DNA of 7,687 bases from an uncultured Prevotellaceae bacterium (GTDB taxonomy: Bacteria > Bacteroidota > Bacteroidia > Bacteroidales > Bacteroidaceae): positions 1 to 7,687 of the forward strand of contig CAMKTM010000111.1 of NCBI GenBank assembly GCA_946415695.1, written 5' to 3'. The translations under genes and the position numbers were made by a program. The notes under the pieces are model-generated. The model made no database searches. It was not told the DNA's origin and worked only from the letters and a program-made list of their open reading frames with translations. Positions 1 to 6,493 of this stretch are shown here, piece after piece (within the stretch, counting starts at the first letter, position 1; each line of letters begins with the position of its first letter).

Positions 1-443
1 CCTTCCAGGCTTAAGATGCAACGGGCTTTACTCAGCAGCAAAGCAGTCAGGCCGAGTTTACCGGACACCAATAATAGTTTTCTTTATTTTCCTTTTAGAC
101 CAGTCTCCACAGTCATAGATAAGAGGTCTGGAACGAGGCGACGTTGCGCTTTGTTCATAATTGCAGGAGCCTTGTTTGACAATTTGTCGCTAAATTCAGA
201 TTTTTGCTTACAATCGTTATTTTGATGAGCCTGCGTAAATCGCATGATTTGCTCTCGGCTAAGGTTTTTGTCATTTTTGTTGAGAAAGGCGCCTAAATCA
301 AATGTGCATTGAAATACAATGGGTTACAATGGCTAATGATTGGAGCAGCACGAGGAATTGACAACTCGGCTTGTCAAAGCAGGACGATTTTGAGCGTTTT
401 TGCACACTTTTTGCCGAGGCTTGATGACAAAATTCCACAGGCC

Positions 444-491
444 AAAAATCAAACAAGGCGTGCCTCGTTGGTCAACAAGGCACGCCTTGTT
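444..491 (-). terminator. Possible intrinsic terminator of the GH43 gene
   Basis: Read on the minus strand, the 13-bp perfect stem (491-479 with 464-452) is followed directly by TGATTTTT (451-444), that is, a GC-containing hairpin followed by a T-rich tract. It lies about 180 nt beyond the GH43 stop codon in the right orientation. The 14-nt loop is long for an intrinsic terminator, the T tract is interrupted, and the hairpin is equally explained by the tandem repeat it belongs to. This is therefore a candidate only. Confidence 0.3.
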
Positions 492-517
492 GGCTGACGA
501 CTCACGCCGCGTTGCCA
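452..517. repeat. Degenerate 22-bp tandem repeat, about 3 units, forming an inverted repeat
   Basis: Three 22-bp units lie end to end at 452-473, 474-495 and 496-517. Units 1 and 2 agree at 17 of 22 positions by eye, and units 2 and 3 at about 14 of 22. Each unit is itself partly palindromic, so units 1 and 2 together form a perfect inverted repeat: AACAAGGCGTGCC at 452-464 pairs with GGCACGCCTTGTT at 479-491. The 14-nt loop contains a small nested stem (GTTG/CAAC, 467-470 and 473-476). The array lies between genes. It could be an interspersed repeat of this lineage, a DNA-binding site or a transcript hairpin; the sequence alone does not decide. Confidence 0.7.
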
Positions 518-672
518 AATTTGACGTTTTTCGAGCGGTTTTTTGCCCTTTTTTGAGGTGTGCAATAATGACGTATAGAAAGCAAATACGCGTTTCTGCT
601 TACAATTTGTCTCTTTGTGTTTGCACCAGAAACTAACGGAAGGTCCTGTTATGTCAGATGCCTTATTTGCGC

Positions 673-1740
673 TCAGAACTGCGGACGGCTGACGAGCCAG
701 CAGGGATGTTTCGTCGGGTTGCCTTTGTGGTCCACGAAGGTAAGCCTGCCATCGATGTCCTTCAGCTCCATCAGAATCATCGGGCGTGGACGGTAGTCGC
801 CGCGGCGAGGGATGAGCCCTTCGCAATGGGCGTGCATAATCATGAACATGCGGCCGTCCTTGTCCGTGATGATTTCGCCGTTGTGGCCTGCGCCGTTCAG
901 TATGGCATCGGGGCTTTCGGACGTGAGTACTGGCTCCGGATCTGTCCAGCCGGAGAAGAGACTCTGCGATGTGCTGAGGCAGAGCGTGTACTCGTAGTTG
1001 TTGAAATGGTTTTTGGAGCAGAAGAAATAGTACAGCCCTTTATATTTATAGATGTAGCCGCCCTCGTAAGCCGTCGTGATGTAATGCGGCTCGCTGCCTT
1101 TGGCGTAACTCAAGCCATCCTTCGAAAGTTCGCGGATGAAGTTGCCTTTGCTGTTCACGTCGCCATAGACGAGATACTGGCGGCTGTCGTCGTCGAGGAA
1201 GTACTGGCCGTCCTGAGGCGTGGGATGCTCTGGCGTGCCGACGTTCAGGGTGCCTGCAAAGCGGAAGGGACTGTCGATGTCGTCGGCCACGAGGACCACC
1301 TGGCGGTCGTTCTCCATTGAGACAAAGAGGGTGAGATAGACAACCAGTTTGCCCTGGATGAGTGCCGGAGAGGGTGCCCAGAAGTTGATGTTCTGCTTGC
1401 CGGCTCCTGTCTTCATGGGGTCGGGTTTGCCGTCGCCAAACGGGTCGTGCGGGTTCGGCCCGGGGAACATGTCGCGATAGTAGGTCCAATTGCAGAGGTC
1501 GCGGCTGCGGTAAATCTTGATGGGGAAGCCCGTCTTGAAGCAATAGAACCAATCATCTATCTTCACGACGGACGGGTCGGGGCAGTCGAAGTCCGTGACA
1601 GGATTCATCGCGACAGTCTTGTCGGGCATGTCTTTCCGCAACTCAAACAAAGCCTTGTCGGCGATTTGACGCTCTGTCTGCGCCTTGGCAGCCAGACTTC
1701 CAGCGCAAAGGAGCAGCAGGATAAAGAAACATTGTTTCAT
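673..1740 (-). CDS. Secreted GH43-type glycoside hydrolase (arabinosidase/xylosidase-like)
   Basis: The product has 355 residues. It begins with a signal peptide (basic MKQ, a hydrophobic run at about 4-16, a probable signal peptidase I site A-K-A|Q at 20/21). The cysteine at 12 is preceded by leucine and does not make a good lipobox, so a soluble periplasmic or exported enzyme is likely. The rest reads as one five-bladed beta-propeller domain of glycoside hydrolase family 43. The catalytic base is probably D55 in CPDPSV, WAPS is at 121-124, the pKa-modulating aspartate is probably D177 in QDGQYFLDDD, the general acid is probably E226 in EGGYIYKYKGLYYFFCS, and the GHN histidine is H286. There is no extra carbohydrate-binding domain, which matches a minimal GH43. 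Family members remove alpha-L-arabinofuranosyl or beta-xylosyl residues, and some cut arabinan or galactan; the exact substrate cannot be read here. It is divergent from the rhamnose operon, which suggests pectin (RG-I) side-chain trimming. The start is fixed by the signal peptide and by the AT-rich leader before it. Confidence 0.88.
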   Translation of the reverse strand: MKQCFFILLLLCAGSLAAKAQTERQIADKALFELRKDMPDKTVAMNPVTDFDCPDPSVVKIDDWFYCFKTGFPIKIYRSRDLCNWTYYRDMFPGPNPHDPFGDGKPDPMKTGAGKQNINFWAPSPALIQGKLVVYLTLFVSMENDRQVVLVADDIDSPFRFAGTLNVGTPEHPTPQDGQYFLDDDSRQYLVYGDVNSKGNFIRELSKDGLSYAKGSEPHYITTAYEGGYIYKYKGLYYFFCSKNHFNNYEYTLCLSTSQSLFSGWTDPEPVLTSESPDAILNGAGHNGEIITDKDGRMFMIMHAHCEGLIPRRGDYRPRPMILMELKDIDGRLTFVDHKGNPTKHPCWLVSRPQF

Positions 1741-1775
1741 TTGACAAATTGATTTGATGATTTGATATTTTTATG

Positions 1776-1783
1776 CAAAAATA
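1776..1783 (-). promoter_or_regulatory. Candidate -7 promoter element for the GH43 gene
   Basis: The minus strand reads TATTTTTG here, a full match to the Bacteroidetes -7 consensus TAnnTTTG, 35 nt before the GH43 start codon. No good TTTG -33 element lies at the usual 19-21 bp distance, so a regulator may be needed. The leader contains a perfect tandem 8-mer (GATTTGAT twice on the plus strand, 1751-1766). Confidence 0.5.
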
Positions 1784-1796
1784 CAAAATAATCTTC

Positions 1797-1817
1797 AATC
1801 CCTAATCTCTAATCCAA
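1797..1817. promoter_or_regulatory. Heptad direct repeats, possible operator in the divergent spacer
   Basis: AATCCCT, AATCTCT and AATCCAA follow each other in phase at 7-bp spacing. They occupy roughly -44 to -24 relative to the transcription start predicted for rhaB, where a -33 element would be expected but is missing. Direct repeats beside a weak promoter are typical of AraC-family activator sites, and rhamnose use in Bacteroides thetaiotaomicron is controlled by the AraC-family protein RhaR. The link is inference. A simple low-complexity repeat is the alternative. Confidence 0.3.
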
Positions 1818-1827
1818 AATAATTTGC

Positions 1828-1835
1828 TAACTTTG
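1828..1835 (+). promoter_or_regulatory. Candidate -7 promoter element for rhaBAT
   Basis: TAACTTTG matches the Bacteroidetes -7 consensus TAnnTTTG. It lies 20 nt before the rhaB start codon and would give a leader of roughly 14 nt. No TTTG-like -33 element is seen at the expected distance. The leader has no Shine-Dalgarno motif and is A-rich (AAACTAACAAACT before ATG), as is usual in this phylum. Confidence 0.6.
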
Positions 1836-1855
1836 TAAGCATAAACTAACAAACT

Positions 1856-3310
1856 ATGAACTTTATCGCAATTGATTTGGGAGCCACCAGCGGTCGGACG
1901 ATACTCGGAAACGTTGCCGACGGCAAGCTTTCCATGCGAGAGCTGACGCGCTTCCCCAACCAGATCATACAGACAGGCGGACACTTCTTCTGGGACATCT
2001 TTGCCCTCTACGCCGAAATCCTCCGAGGCTTGAAACTCGTCGCCAGTCAAGGCATCCAGATCCAAAGCATCGGCATCGACACCTGGGGCGTGGATTTCGT
2101 ATGCATAGGCAAGGATGGCGGCATCCTTCGCAACCCGTACAGCTACCGAGACCCGCAGAATAAGGGAATAAAGACCCTCTCTAACTCTCCCTTAAAGGGA
2201 GAGAACTCAGGTCAGAAAGTCTCCCCTTTAAGGGGAGATTTAGAAGGGTCTATCTATGAGCGGACAGGCATCCAGTTCCTTGACTTCAACTCTCTCTTCC
2301 AGCTTGCTGCGATGCGCAAGAACAAGGATTCGGCTTTAGAGGCTGCCGAGAAGGTGCTCTTCGTGCCAGATGCCCTGATGTACATGCTGACGGGCGAAGC
2401 TGTCTGCGAATATACGATTCTCTCTACCTCCCAACTTCTTGACCCTCGCACGAAGAAGATAGACGAAGAACTGCTTGATGCCGTTGGCATGAAGCGGCGT
2501 CAGTTCGGACGTTACGTCAATCCCGGCGATGTGGTGGGCACACTCTCGAAGGAGGTTCAGCAGCAGACGGGGCTCGGAGCTGTGCCTGTGGTGGCAGTGG
2601 CCGGACATGACACGGCATCGGCTGTAGCGGCTGTCCCTGCAGAGGACGAGCACTTCGCCTACCTCAGTTGCGGCACTTGGAGCCTCCTCGGCATCGAAAC
2701 GAATGAGCCTATCATCAACGAGAAAAGCTACGAATACAACTTCACCAACGAGGGCGGCATAGAGGGAACCACACGCTTCCTGAAGAACATCTGCGGATTG
2801 TGGCTCCTGGAGCGCTGCCGAGGGGAATGGACCGATGCGCCTGCCGATGTGAACGAAATCAACAAAGCAGCCATGACGGCTCCCGCCTTCCGAAGCATCA
2901 TCAACCCCGACGACCCACGGTTCGCCAACCCGACAAGCATGGTGGAAGCCATCAAGAGCTATTGCCGAGAGACGAACCAGCCGATTCCCGACACCTGGCA
3001 GCAGCAGGCTCGCTGCATCTTCGAGAGCCTCGCCCTGCGCTATCGCGAAGTCTTGGGCTACCTCAAGGAACTGGCACCATTCCCCATCGAGCGACTTCAC
3101 GTCATCGGCGGCGGAACGCATAACAGCCATCTCATGCAGATGACAGCCGACAGCATCGGACTTCCCGTCGTGACAGGACCCGTGGAAGGCACTGCCATCG
3201 GTAACATCATGCTTCAGGCAAAAGCCGCAGGCCTCGTCAGCGACAGATTCGACATGCGAAAAATCATCGCCCAAAGCATCGAGACAAAGACATATCTGCC
3301 CAAAGAATAA
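1856..3310 (+). CDS. rhaB: L-rhamnulokinase RhaB
   Basis: This cytoplasmic FGGY-family sugar kinase phosphorylates L-rhamnulose with ATP to L-rhamnulose-1-phosphate, the second intracellular step of rhamnose breakdown. The 484-residue product shows the N-terminal phosphate-binding motif DLGATSGR (7-14), IDTWGVDF (74-81) and the substrate motif YERTGIQF (134-141). GHDTASA is at 250-256, where D252 corresponds to the catalytic aspartate D237 of E. coli RhaB. CGTWS is at 272-276, ITNEGG-like FTNEGG at 296-301, GLWLL at 314-318, and the C-terminal ATP-domain motif GGGTHN at 418-423. All core motifs are intact, so it should be active. The odd part is residues 107-132, encoded by a 78-bp double palindrome (2173-2250); the segment between YRD and YERTGIQF is 15 residues longer than my recollection of E. 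coli RhaB. First gene of the probable rhaB-rhaA-rhaT operon. Confidence 0.95.
   Translation: MNFIAIDLGATSGRTILGNVADGKLSMRELTRFPNQIIQTGGHFFWDIFALYAEILRGLKLVASQGIQIQSIGIDTWGVDFVCIGKDGGILRNPYSYRDPQNKGIKTLSNSPLKGENSGQKVSPLRGDLEGSIYERTGIQFLDFNSLFQLAAMRKNKDSALEAAEKVLFVPDALMYMLTGEAVCEYTILSTSQLLDPRTKKIDEELLDAVGMKRRQFGRYVNPGDVVGTLSKEVQQQTGLGAVPVVAVAGHDTASAVAAVPAEDEHFAYLSCGTWSLLGIETNEPIINEKSYEYNFTNEGGIEGTTRFLKNICGLWLLERCRGEWTDAPADVNEINKAAMTAPAFRSIINPDDPRFANPTSMVEAIKSYCRETNQPIPDTWQQQARCIFESLALRYREVLGYLKELAPFPIERLHVIGGGTHNSHLMQMTADSIGLPVVTGPVEGTAIGNIMLQAKAAGLVSDRFDMRKIIAQSIETKTYLPKE
2173..2250. repeat. Composite palindromic element inserted in frame within rhaB
   Basis: Two perfect hairpins stand side by side: CTCTCCCTT/AAGGGAGAG (2185-2193 and 2195-2203, one-base centre) and TCTCCCCTT/AAGGGGAGA (2220-2228 and 2230-2238, one-base centre). 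An outer inverted repeat encloses both: GACCCTCTCTAA (2173-2184) and TTAGAAGGGTC (2240-2250), which match except for one inserted base. The total of 78 bp is divisible by three and has no stop in the rhaB frame. It encodes about 26 residues containing SPLKGE (111-116) and SPLRGD (123-128). Three of its codons are TTA (Leu), a codon I find only once elsewhere in rhaB. Structure, size and codon use all point to an inserted mobile palindrome rather than ancestral kinase sequence. Confidence 0.8.
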
Positions 3311-3332
3311 TAAAAACAATAACAGTATAACA

Positions 3333-4589
3333 ATGAACAAAGAACCATTAGTAAAGCAAGCTTATGAAGTGGCGAAGGAACGCTTCGCAGAGATAGGAGT
3401 CGATACAGAGAACGTGTTGCAGCAGTTGCAGGACTTCCATTTGAGCCTGCATTGCTGGCAGGCCGACGATGTTCACGGCTTCGAGGTACAGGCCGGTGCC
3501 TTGAGCGGCGGCATCCAATCGACGGGCGACTTCCCCGGCGCAGCCCGCAACATCGACCAACTGCGGCAGGACATCCTCAAGGCAAAAAGCCTTATCCCCG
3601 GAAGCCATCGCCTTAACCTGCACGAAATATATGGCGACTTCCAGGGAAAAGTCGTTGACCGCGACGAAGTGACGGTCGATTACTTCAAAAGCTGGATAGA
3701 GTGGGGCAAAGCCAATGACACGAAGCTCGACTTCAACAGCACCAGCTTCTCTCACCCCAAGAGCGGCAACCTCACCTTGGCCAATCCCGACAAAGGCATC
3801 CGCGACTTCTGGATTGAGCACACCAAACGCTGTCGCGACATCGCCAACGCAATGGGCGAGGCACAAGGCGACCCTTGCATCATGAACCTCTGGGTGCACG
3901 ACGGCTGCAAGGACGTCAGCGTCAACCACATGATGTACCGCACCATCCTCAAGCAATCGCTCGACGAGATCTTTGCCAAGGAGCAGCCTTGGATGAAGGA
4001 CAGCATCGAAGGCAAAGTGTTCGGCATCGGACTGGAGAGCTTCACCGTCGGCAGTCACGACTTCTACACGGCTTATGCGGCTCAAAACAACAAAATCCTG
4101 ACTATCGACACGGGCCACTATCACCCGACGGAAATGCCGGGCGACAAGGTGAGTGCCGTGTTGCCTTTCATCAAGGAACTCATGCTGCACGTCAGCCGTC
4201 CCGTTCGTTGGGACAGCGACCACGTCACCATTCAGGATGACCCGACGCAAGACCTCTTCAACGAAATAGTCCGTGCCGACGCTCTCAACCGCGTTCACTA
4301 TGGCCTCGACTTCTTCGACGGCAGCATCAACCGCATTGCCGCCTACATCATCGGTTCGCGTTCTGCCCAGAAGTGCATGACGCGTGCATTGCTCGAACCG
4401 CGAAAGGCTATCTCCGACCTGGAACTTGCAGGCCAGGGCTACAAGGTGCTTGGCATCATCGAGGAGCAAAAGTGTATGCCTTGGCAAGCTGTTTATGACG
4501 AATTCTGCGTCCGCAACAATGTTCCGGTTGGCCAGGACTGGATGCAGGAAGTGGATGTTTACGAGAAAGCAGTGACAAGCAAAAGGTGA
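3333..4589 (+). CDS. rhaA: L-rhamnose isomerase RhaA
   Basis: This cytoplasmic, divalent-metal-dependent aldose-ketose isomerase interconverts L-rhamnose and L-rhamnulose, the first intracellular step of the pathway. The product is 418 residues, practically the length of E. coli RhaA (419), and appears complete. The TIM-barrel metal and substrate sites are recognisable: GIGLESFTVGSHDFY with E235, DTGHYHPTE with D259 and H262, WDSDHVTIQDD with H297, D302 and D303, and YGLDFFDGS with D326 and D329. The N-terminal LHCWQADDVHGFE (39-51) and TGDFPG (64-69) segments are also characteristic of the family. It starts 22 nt after the rhaB stop, in an AT-rich gap without a Shine-Dalgarno motif. The M-N-K-E start directly precedes the conserved helix and no better upstream start exists. 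Nothing suggests damage or transfer. Confidence 0.97.
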   Translation: MNKEPLVKQAYEVAKERFAEIGVDTENVLQQLQDFHLSLHCWQADDVHGFEVQAGALSGGIQSTGDFPGAARNIDQLRQDILKAKSLIPGSHRLNLHEIYGDFQGKVVDRDEVTVDYFKSWIEWGKANDTKLDFNSTSFSHPKSGNLTLANPDKGIRDFWIEHTKRCRDIANAMGEAQGDPCIMNLWVHDGCKDVSVNHMMYRTILKQSLDEIFAKEQPWMKDSIEGKVFGIGLESFTVGSHDFYTAYAAQNNKILTIDTGHYHPTEMPGDKVSAVLPFIKELMLHVSRPVRWDSDHVTIQDDPTQDLFNEIVRADALNRVHYGLDFFDGSINRIAAYIIGSRSAQKCMTRALLEPRKAISDLELAGQGYKVLGIIEEQKCMPWQAVYDEFCVRNNVPVGQDWMQEVDVYEKAVTSKR

Positions 4590-4628
4590 CGAATTGAAAG
4601 GGTGAAAAGGTAAAGACATCGAAAGACA

Positions 4629-5672
4629 ATGATTGCACTCGGTTTATTCATCATTGCGATAGGGGCTTTCTGCCAGTCCAGCAGTTATGTCCCCATAAAT
4701 AAAGTCAAGGAATGGAGTTGGGAAAGCTATTGGATAGTGCAGGGCGTCTTTGCCTGGCTCGTGCTTCCGCTGCTTGGCGCCTGGCTCGCTGTTCCGCAAG
4801 GGCATAGCCTCTATGAACTGTTCGGCAGCAATGCTTCTGCCTCAGGCATGACCTTCTTCTATGGCGTGCTGTGGGGCATCGGCGGATTGACTTTTGGCCT
4901 CAGCATGCGTTACCTCGGCGTGGCGCTCGGACAGAGCCTTGCCTTGGGCACCTGTGCTGCTTTGGGAACATTGCTTGCCCCTGTCTTTACTGGTCATGCA
5001 TCAGACCTGACGAGCAGTGTCGTCATTGGTGTCGTCGTGACGCTGGTCGGCATTGCCATCATCGGCATTGCCGGCGGAATGAGGAGCAGGGAACAGGCCT
5101 CGCCACAATCCTCCTCTGCGGAAGAGGGAGGGACGAAGTCTTCTCCTGCAAAAGAGAACATTGAAGGTGCTTTTGCCAAGGGTATCATTGTGGCTCTGCT
5201 TGCAGGCTTTATGAGTGCCTGCTTCAATATCGGCCTGGCCGCGGGGCAGCCCCTCCAGTTCGAGGGCGTGAGCCCGATGCTCGCTTCCCTGCCTGCTACT
5301 TTCCTCGTGACGCTTGGCGGCTTCTGCACCAATGCCGTTTATTGCTTTTATCAAAACGGGAAGAACCGGACATGGGGCGACTACGGCAAGACGTCCGTCT
5401 GGACGAACAACCTCTTGTTCTGCCTTTTGGCAGGAGCGCTTTGGTACAGTCAGTTCTTCGGCTTGAGCCTGGGCAAGGGCTTCCTTGCCGAGAGTCCTGT
5501 CCTGACCACTTTCGCTTTCTGCATCCTGATGGCGTTGAATGTCACGTTCAGCAACCTCTGGGGCATCATTCTCCGGGAGTGGAAGGGCTGTAGCAAGCGG
5601 ACGGTCACGGTGCTTGTCATCGGACTGCTTGTGCTCATCATCAGTAGTTTCCTGCCCGGACTTCTGGAGTAA
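4629..5672 (+). CDS. rhaT: L-rhamnose/H+ symporter RhaT
   Basis: This inner-membrane transporter of the drug/metabolite transporter superfamily brings L-rhamnose into the cell with a proton. The 347-residue product has about ten hydrophobic segments, roughly at 2-18, 34-55, 73-91, 97-120, 130-150, 185-206, 217-240, 260-280, 291-313 and 324-345. Family signatures seen are VPINKVKEWSWESYW (21-35), WGIGGLTFGLSMRYLG (82-97) and LREWKG near 315-320. The gene lies 39 nt after rhaA and its context confirms the role. The hydrophilic loop after the fifth segment (about 151-180) is rich in Ser, Glu and Gly and about 16 residues longer than the same loop in E. coli RhaT as I recall it. Its DNA contains an imperfect hairpin. 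The start at M-I-A-L places the first membrane segment immediately, as in related RhaT proteins. Confidence 0.94.
   Translation: MIALGLFIIAIGAFCQSSSYVPINKVKEWSWESYWIVQGVFAWLVLPLLGAWLAVPQGHSLYELFGSNASASGMTFFYGVLWGIGGLTFGLSMRYLGVALGQSLALGTCAALGTLLAPVFTGHASDLTSSVVIGVVVTLVGIAIIGIAGGMRSREQASPQSSSAEEGGTKSSPAKENIEGAFAKGIIVALLAGFMSACFNIGLAAGQPLQFEGVSPMLASLPATFLVTLGGFCTNAVYCFYQNGKNRTWGDYGKTSVWTNNLLFCLLAGALWYSQFFGLSLGKGFLAESPVLTTFAFCILMALNVTFSNLWGIILREWKGCSKRTVTVLVIGLLVLIISSFLPGLLE
5110..5131. repeat. Imperfect palindrome in the RhaT loop-coding region
   Basis: CCTCCTCT (5110-5117) and AGAGGGAGG (5123-5131) can pair with one bulged G around a GCGGA loop. It falls in the part of rhaT encoding the extended hydrophilic loop (residues about 161-168). 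The purine/pyrimidine-biased arms resemble those of the rhaB element, but there is only one hairpin and it is imperfect, so a shared origin is uncertain. Confidence 0.4.
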
Positions 5673-5722
5673 AGTGCTTTCCTTAGCTTTTTGTTTAACA
5701 GTATAATAAATGATTTAGGATT

Positions 5723-6493
5723 ATGAAGAAGCTTCTTATCTTCCTTCCTTTGATTGTCGTGGCCAGTGCTTGTGTGGACTGGAAGAGCGGCAGCAGCAGC
5801 GAACATTATTCATGGGGCAAGGCCTCTTTGTACATCGAGAATCCTATTGCTCCTGGCGACAGTCTTTGTTATCAGATTAAGTTCGAACTCGACACCTTGG
5901 CCGCGGGGAGCGAATTGGCTGCCCGGCTCTCGCAAGTGCTTCGCGACAGCGTTATTTACACCACATCCCGCCCCACGGTGCAGGAAGCCATGAAAGCTTC
6001 GGCCGACTCTATTGAAGCGGAGTGGAAAGCAGAATTGGCTGAGAGATTCGATGCCGAACTGGAGTACAAGGACATGCTTCAGTACTACTATTCCGTAGAA
6101 GGGCATCCCCTTGAGGAGAGTCAGGAGGGCATCTTCTCCTATCAGACGACTATAGACTGCTACCTTGGCGGAGCGCATGGCAGCTATGTCGTGAACTACT
6201 ACAATTTCGACAAGAAGAGCGGAAAACTTCTGGACATCAAGGATGTCGTTCCTGTAGGCAAAGAGCCGGAAGTGCTGAAGGCAATGGAAGAACAACTTTG
6301 CAAGGACTGGGAGGCGAAGGACCTTGCCGACCTTCAGGAGAAGACGGGTATCACCATGCTGGGCGACCTCTACCTGACCAACAATTTCCTGCTCAAGAAC
6401 GACAGCATCCTCTTTCTCTACAACCAGTATGAGATTGCGCCCTACGCTGCCGGACTGATAAGCATCACCATCCCGTCAACGACCATCCGGTAG
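5723..6493 (+). CDS. DUF3298 (RsiV/PdaC-like) lipoprotein of unknown function
   Basis: The 256-residue product begins with a lipoprotein signal (MKKLLIFLPLIVVASAC; lipid-modified cysteine probably C17), so it is likely anchored in an envelope membrane facing the periplasm or outside. The body matches the DUF4163/DUF3298 arrangement: an N-terminal part at about 45-145, then GGAHG (149-153), VNYYNFDKKSGKLLDIKD (157-174) and the terminal YEIAPYAAG (236-244) with a final beta strand. Related domains occur in the Bacillus anti-sigma factor RsiV, which binds lysozyme, and in the deacetylase PdaC, but this protein lacks a deacetylase domain. The biochemical role is unknown. It starts 50 nt after rhaT; it could be read through from rhaBAT or use its own promoter, since TTAGCTTTTTG (5683-5693) resembles a -7 element with extra T residues. 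Its 3' end overlaps the convergent C11 gene by 29 bp. Confidence 0.85.
   Translation: MKKLLIFLPLIVVASACVDWKSGSSSEHYSWGKASLYIENPIAPGDSLCYQIKFELDTLAAGSELAARLSQVLRDSVIYTTSRPTVQEAMKASADSIEAEWKAELAERFDAELEYKDMLQYYYSVEGHPLEESQEGIFSYQTTIDCYLGGAHGSYVVNYYNFDKKSGKLLDIKDVVPVGKEPEVLKAMEEQLCKDWEAKDLADLQEKTGITMLGDLYLTNNFLLKNDSILFLYNQYEIAPYAAGLISITIPSTTIR

Larger units (their letters stand above)
1..672. other. Intergenic stretch with no supported gene
   Basis: The only open frames here are short (under 80 codons on the plus strand), lack a plausible start context, overlap one another in several frames and show no recognisable protein motif. Frame 2 is open from the left edge to a TAG at 116-118 (38 codons), so the tail of a gene entering from the left cannot be excluded, but the peptide is not one I recognise. 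The DNA is AT-rich with many T runs, unlike the more GC-rich genes to the right. The only clear structure is the repeat cluster at 452-517. The region lies downstream of the GH43 gene and so should include the 3' end of that transcript. I see no tRNA or rRNA in it. Confidence 0.6.

Noticed and set aside
16..225. Plus-strand open frame of 69 codons near the left edge
   Set aside because: No recognisable domain and no start signals. A second overlapping frame is also open here, so there is no coding evidence for either.
452..517. CRISPR array
   Set aside because: Units are directly adjacent with no spacers, and there are no cas genes.
400..636. Small plus-strand open frame across the 22-bp repeats
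   Set aside because: Its translation largely follows the repeat array and T-rich flanks, with no promoter or motif; chance openness is the simpler explanation.
658..1320. Plus-strand open frame of 220 codons opposite the GH43 gene
   Set aside because: Val/Ala-rich antisense translation without motifs; the GH43 reading with its signal peptide and catalytic residues is the real one.
2336..3340. Open frame of 334 codons on the minus strand opposite rhaB
   Set aside because: Antisense shadow of a conserved kinase gene, with a low-complexity, His/Asp/Val-rich translation and no domain.
3348..4619. Long open frame (423 codons) on the minus strand opposite rhaA
   Set aside because: It mirrors the GC-biased codon pattern of rhaA in the opposite frame, has no recognisable motif, and rhaA is unmistakable.
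4590..4628. GA-rich spacer between rhaA and rhaT as a regulatory RNA or strong ribosome binding site
   Set aside because: The purine-rich tracts (AAAGGGTGAAAAGGTAAAG) lie over 10 nt from the ATG and form no hairpin; an ordinary A-rich intergenic spacer explains them.
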